The translations under genes were made by a program, and so were the position numbers. 64,000 nt of DNA from JBBRNH01 sp038230415 (GTDB taxonomy: Bacteria; Bacteroidota; Bacteroidia; Cytophagales; Spirosomataceae), in contig JBBRNH010000010.1 of the NCBI GenBank assembly GCA_038230415.1, forward strand, positions 30,055 through 94,054. Direction: 5' to 3'. The notes beneath the pieces were generated by a model that did not search any database, had not been told where the DNA came from, and saw only the letters and a program-made list of their open reading frames with translations. Positions within the stretch are counted from its first letter, which is position 1, and each line of letters opens with the position of its first letter. This document shows, one piece after another, positions 60,839 to 64,000 of this stretch.

Positions 60839-62818
60839 GTGCAACCCAACCACTACATCACCCGTATTAATGGCCTGTTTAGTCTTCGCTGCGCGTTGCT
60901 GCTGGTGTGCGGTTGGGGCATGATGCTGCCGGTGGCGGGCCAGCAACAGACAGACAGCACCCAAACCGTATTGACCCAACGCCGGCGGTTTGTCCGGGAT
61001 TCGATAGCGGCTCAACGGGCGGCCTTTAGTTTGGATACCATCGGCCACCGAACCGATAGTGTACGCTACACGCAGTTTCGGGAAACAATGTATAAACGCC
61101 GATTGACGCGCCAACTCTACGACGCTGTTTTTCGGGACATCTACAACCGAAGCCAGCAAACGGGCGAAATCAGTCAGATCGAAGTAAATCCGTTTTTGCC
61201 GTTTGCCGGGCGTGTGATTGCCAATGTCTATATCCGGCGGCTGAACGTGTTCGGGCAGTCGGTGTATGACACCCTGCGGAAAGAAGGCAACTGGGTTGAG
61301 CGGGTCGGTAATCGGTTGCATACCAACACGCAGGAGAACGTAATCAGGCGGCAGTTTCTGCTCTTCAGCGCGGGCGATACCATCAACCCTACGCAAATGC
61401 GCGACAATGAACGGCTACTGCGGACAACCACTATTTTTCACGATGCCCGGATTCTGGTGGCCGCCCGGCCCGGCAGCAAACGCTTCGCCGATGTGTACGT
61501 GATTACGCAGGATGTCTGGTCGCTCGAACCTGACGGCGGGGGAAGTTCGCCGACCAATTTTCAGATTGGGATCAATCAGCGCAACTTTCGGGGACTGGCC
61601 CATCAGGTTTATACCCGGTTTAATTATAACGGTACTGACCCAATCCAGAAAGCCGAGTATCAGGCCCGCTATGCCATTCCGTTCATTAACTTTTATGGGC
61701 GAAAAACCTTCGCCACCGCCGAAGGTAATCTACTGTGGTTCCGCGACATTAAGCAGGCGAGTATCCGGCTCTCGAAACCGTTTGTCACGCCCGATACCAA
61801 GGTGGCCTACGCCCTGGAGATGAATATTACTGAACTCCGCAACCGGATTTTTACGCCCACCGACAGCGCGGTGTTTTTTCCGTTGCGGTATCGCTACACC
61901 GATGGCTGGATTGGCCGGTCGTTTCGGATAAAAGTAGGCAATGCACAGGATGAACGACGGGCGCGGATTGTGGTGGCTTTGCGCGGCACCCGCTACACGT
62001 TTGTGAAACGCCCCGCCGTAACCGCCGACTCGAACCAACTGTATCAAAACAGCCGAACGGTATTAGTCAGTGTCGGCTATTCGCAGCGGCAGTACGTCCG
62101 CGATGTACTGATTTATGGCTTTGGCCGTACCGAAGACGTGCCGGTGGGCGGGCTGCTGTCGGTAGTGGCCGGTGCCGACTATGCCGAACTGGGGCAGCGT
62201 AGCTACACGGGTATCAATTTCTCACGCGGACAGTATCTGCGCTCGGCGGGGTATCTGTACGGTTTGGTAAGTATTGGCGGGTATATGCGTACCAATCAGA
62301 ATCGGTTGGAGCAGGGTACGTTCTCGGCAACGGCCAACTATTTTAGCCCGCTCATAAAAAATGCGTGGGGTCAGATGCGTCACTTTTTGAACTTTCGCTA
62401 TACCACCGGGGTCAATCGGTTCAACAACGAATATATTTCCTTATCTGGCACCGAGGGCTTGGGCGTATCAACCGATGCCCTGCGCGGCACCAACCGGCTT
62501 CAGATCAATTATGAAACCATACTATTCTCCGAACTCAATGTGATCGGTTTTCGGGTGGCATTTATTGGTTTTGCCAATATTGGTCTGATTAGTTTCCCGA
62601 AGCAGTCATTACTACAAACGCCACTGTATCAGGGATATGGGCTGGGTTTTCGGTTTCGCAACGAGAACCTGACGTTCAATAGTTTTCAGATTCGATTAGC
62701 CTATTACCCCAACGTTCCCGGCATTTCGCAACGCTTCCGGTATGATTTTGAGGGCATCCCGACGCTGCGTCTCCGCGATTTCGGTATCGAAGCACCGACC
62801 ATCGTGGGGTATCAATAA
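60839..62818 (+). CDS. BamA/TamA-like outer-membrane protein
   Basis: About 659 residues from a GTG start that gives a signal peptide ending VAGQ. Residues 110-235 look like POTRA-type repeats (VIANVYIRRLNVFGQSVYDT, then NERLLRTTTIFHDARILV). The rest is a 16-strand-like barrel ending IEAPTIVGYQ. Likely assembles or secretes outer-membrane proteins; it is smaller than true BamA. Start choice is uncertain. Confidence 0.8.
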   Translation: MQPNHYITRINGLFSLRCALLLVCGWGMMLPVAGQQQTDSTQTVLTQRRRFVRDSIAAQRAAFSLDTIGHRTDSVRYTQFRETMYKRRLTRQLYDAVFRDIYNRSQQTGEISQIEVNPFLPFAGRVIANVYIRRLNVFGQSVYDTLRKEGNWVERVGNRLHTNTQENVIRRQFLLFSAGDTINPTQMRDNERLLRTTTIFHDARILVAARPGSKRFADVYVITQDVWSLEPDGGGSSPTNFQIGINQRNFRGLAHQVYTRFNYNGTDPIQKAEYQARYAIPFINFYGRKTFATAEGNLLWFRDIKQASIRLSKPFVTPDTKVAYALEMNITELRNRIFTPTDSAVFFPLRYRYTDGWIGRSFRIKVGNAQDERRARIVVALRGTRYTFVKRPAVTADSNQLYQNSRTVLVSVGYSQRQYVRDVLIYGFGRTEDVPVGGLLSVVAGADYAELGQRSYTGINFSRGQYLRSAGYLYGLVSIGGYMRTNQNRLEQGTFSATANYFSPLIKNAWGQMRHFLNFRYTTGVNRFNNEYISLSGTEGLGVSTDALRGTNRLQINYETILFSELNVIGFRVAFIGFANIGLISFPKQSLLQTPLYQGYGLGFRFRNENLTFNSFQIRLAYYPNVPGISQRFRYDFEGIPTLRLRDFGIEAPTIVGYQ

Positions 62819-62837
62819 AAAAATTATGTATTAAATG

Positions 62838-62869
62838 TTGCTACATCAACTGTAATAACACTATATTTG
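62838..62869 (+). promoter_or_regulatory. MarR promoter with leaderless geometry
   Basis: TTG at 62838-62840, a 21-bp spacer, and TATATTTG at 62862-62869, then four bases to ATG 62874. Both boxes match the Bacteroidota consensus. Confidence 0.7.
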
Positions 62870-62873
62870 TGTC

Positions 62874-63329
62874 ATGTCCATCGAACAAGACATCAAGCAA
62901 CCCCGGTTTCGGTCGCCGTATCAGCGGATGGCGGTTAATCTGTTATTTACCAGCAACTGGATCGGCGATATGCAGATGCGGCTGATGCGGCCCCAGGGTA
63001 TCACGCTCCAGCAATACAACGTGCTGCGAATCTTGCGCGGTCAGCATCCCAACCCGGTTCGGGTGGCCGATATTATGGAACGGATGCTCGATAAAATGTC
63101 GAACGCATCGCGGTTGGTAGATAAACTTGTGGTGAAGGAATTGGTCAAACGCACCGAATGCCCCAGCGACCGCCGGGCCGTTGATGTGGTGATTACGGAA
63201 AGTGGTCTGGCGTTGCTGACCGGGATAGATGAGTTGCAGACAGGCTGGGAAGCATCGCTCGGTACGCTCGACGAGGCCGAGGCCAACCAACTCAGTAGTT
63301 TGCTCGATAAACTCCGGGGTTCTGAATGA
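62874..63329 (+). CDS. MarR-family transcriptional regulator
   Basis: 151 residues. Winged helix: GITLQQYNVLRILRGQHP, then RVADIMERMLDKMSNASRLV and the wing VKRTECPSDRRAVDVVIT. MarR regulators paired with YceI genes are common in Bacteroidota, so it probably controls the downstream yceI gene. Confidence 0.95.
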   Translation: MSIEQDIKQPRFRSPYQRMAVNLLFTSNWIGDMQMRLMRPQGITLQQYNVLRILRGQHPNPVRVADIMERMLDKMSNASRLVDKLVVKELVKRTECPSDRRAVDVVITESGLALLTGIDELQTGWEASLGTLDEAEANQLSSLLDKLRGSE

Positions 63330-63380
63330 CGCATTATTTTACAGTGAGTTCATAATTAATCAATTAATATTTTTCTAACC

Positions 63381-63947
63381 ATGAAAAAAGTAACCCTGTT
63401 TGCTGCCCTGCTGCTTACCTCAGCAACCGCGTTTGCCCAGAACTGGACGAGCGACAAAGCCCACTCGAAGCTGGCGTTCACCGTAACCCACCTGATGCTG
63501 TCGGAAGTGGACGGCTCGTTCCGCAAATTCGACGTGAAAATGACTTCATCGAAAGAGGATTATTCTGATGCACAAATTGATCTGACTGCCGATGTGAACA
63601 GCATTGATACCAACGAAGACAAGCGCGACGGCCACCTGAAATCACCCGATTTCTTTGACGCGGCCAAATACCCGACGCTGGCTTTCAAAAGCACGGGTAT
63701 TCAGAAACTTGGCGGTAACAAGTATAAACTGATGGGCAACCTAACGATGCACGGCGTAACCAAACCCGTTACCCTCGATGCTACCATCACCCCGGCCACA
63801 ACGCACCCGATGAACAAGAAAACCGTTGCTGGTTTTAAAGTATCGGGCGAGGTAAAACGTGCTGACTTCACCCTCGGCACCATTCCTGCCGCCGTTGTAA
63901 GCGACGAAATCGGTATTCGTGCCGGTGGCGAGTTGGTGAAGAATTAA
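63381..63947 (+). CDS. YceI-family periplasmic protein
   Basis: 188 residues, signal peptide ending AFAQ. The YceI lipocalin-like barrel has WTSDKAHSKLAFTVTHLMLS, VDGSFRKFDVKM and KSPDFFDAAKYPTLAFKS. Members bind isoprenoid-type lipids. It lies 51 bp after marR. Confidence 0.95.
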   Translation: MKKVTLFAALLLTSATAFAQNWTSDKAHSKLAFTVTHLMLSEVDGSFRKFDVKMTSSKEDYSDAQIDLTADVNSIDTNEDKRDGHLKSPDFFDAAKYPTLAFKSTGIQKLGGNKYKLMGNLTMHGVTKPVTLDATITPATTHPMNKKTVAGFKVSGEVKRADFTLGTIPAAVVSDEIGIRAGGELVKN

Positions 63948-63968
63948 GCTGTAACTACCCCACCCCAA

Positions 63969-63994
63969 CCCCTCCCCTGAAAGCAGGGGAGGGG
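63969..63994. repeat. GC-rich hairpin at window end
   Basis: Arms CCCCTCCCCTG (63969-63979) and CAGGGGAGGGG (63984-63994), loop AAAG. A degenerate copy is at 26421-26450. The element may continue past the window. Confidence 0.8.
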
Positions 63995-64000
63995 CTAAAA

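Noticed and set aside
1..64000. tRNA, rRNA or riboswitch genes
   Set aside because: No T-loop GGTTCGA pattern in a plausible cloverleaf, no rRNA segments and no recognisable riboswitch core were found by reading; a covariance scan was not possible.

Overview
The window looks like chromosome of a Bacteroidota bacterium, most likely a Cytophagales member of the Spirosoma type. This is inferred from gene content (alpha-L-fucosidase and hexosaminidase, DUF3667, DUF4920, DUF6600, a CcmE of the C-x3-Y type, PorT-like barrels), from near-absence of Shine-Dalgarno sequences, and from recurrent TAnnTTTG -7 promoter boxes. No integrase, phage block, rRNA, tRNA or CRISPR array was seen. Housekeeping anchors are dnaA (5' end outside the window), recA, gltA, ccmBCDEF, miaA, pyrB and maf.

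Layout. 1-12.2 kb: dnaA end, VOC and NUDIX enzymes, an orphan Dam-type methylase, DeoR regulator with a fused 5-oxoprolinase/hydantoinase, a GH29 fucosidase, and a MacB-like permease. 12.2-20.5 kb: a barrel protein, recA, DUF3667, a secreted hydrolase, an Rpn nuclease and citrate synthase. A second copy of the recA 3' end and of the gltA terminator hairpin divides this stretch into two tandem units with different cargo. 20.6-24.1 kb: lipoprotein, Ldh-type dehydrogenase, HTH protein and GT1 glycosyltransferase. 24.2-28.7 kb: an apparent peptide-export locus. It holds a 56-residue double-glycine-leader peptide, a secreted protein broken by a stop codon, a polytopic membrane protein, a CxxC thioredoxin-fold protein and a peptidase-C39 ABC exporter broken at a G8 tract. 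28.8-36.4 kb: TPR membrane protein, GH20 hexosaminidase coupled to a ModBC-like transporter, and a Uma2 nuclease. 36.4-41.8 kb: a cytochrome c maturation operon with a toxin-antitoxin pair spliced in by ATGA overlaps. 41.8-44.6 kb: acyl-CoA ligase and a Gfo/Idh/MocA oxidoreductase. 44.6-46.5 kb: an AT-rich cassette-like island. 46.5-64 kb: CcmA-like ATPase, S9 peptidase, serine hydrolase, response regulator, MBL hydrolase, rhodanese, miaA, HxlR, PliI-like inhibitor, pyrB, maf, a BamA-like barrel, MarR and YceI.

Two themes run across the window. First, small palindromic elements are abundant both between genes and inside genes. Four or more sit in frame in linkers or loops (oxoprolinase A/B junction, C39 peptidase between catalytic His and Asp, GH20, ModC), and one 146-bp MITE-like element landed on the modC start codon. 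Second, several genes have TAnnTTTG followed by exactly four bases and then ATG, suggesting leaderless transcripts. Three genes are interrupted (G8, A7 and TAA) and a fourth may be. Two of these lesions are in homopolymers, so phase variation and assembly error both remain open.
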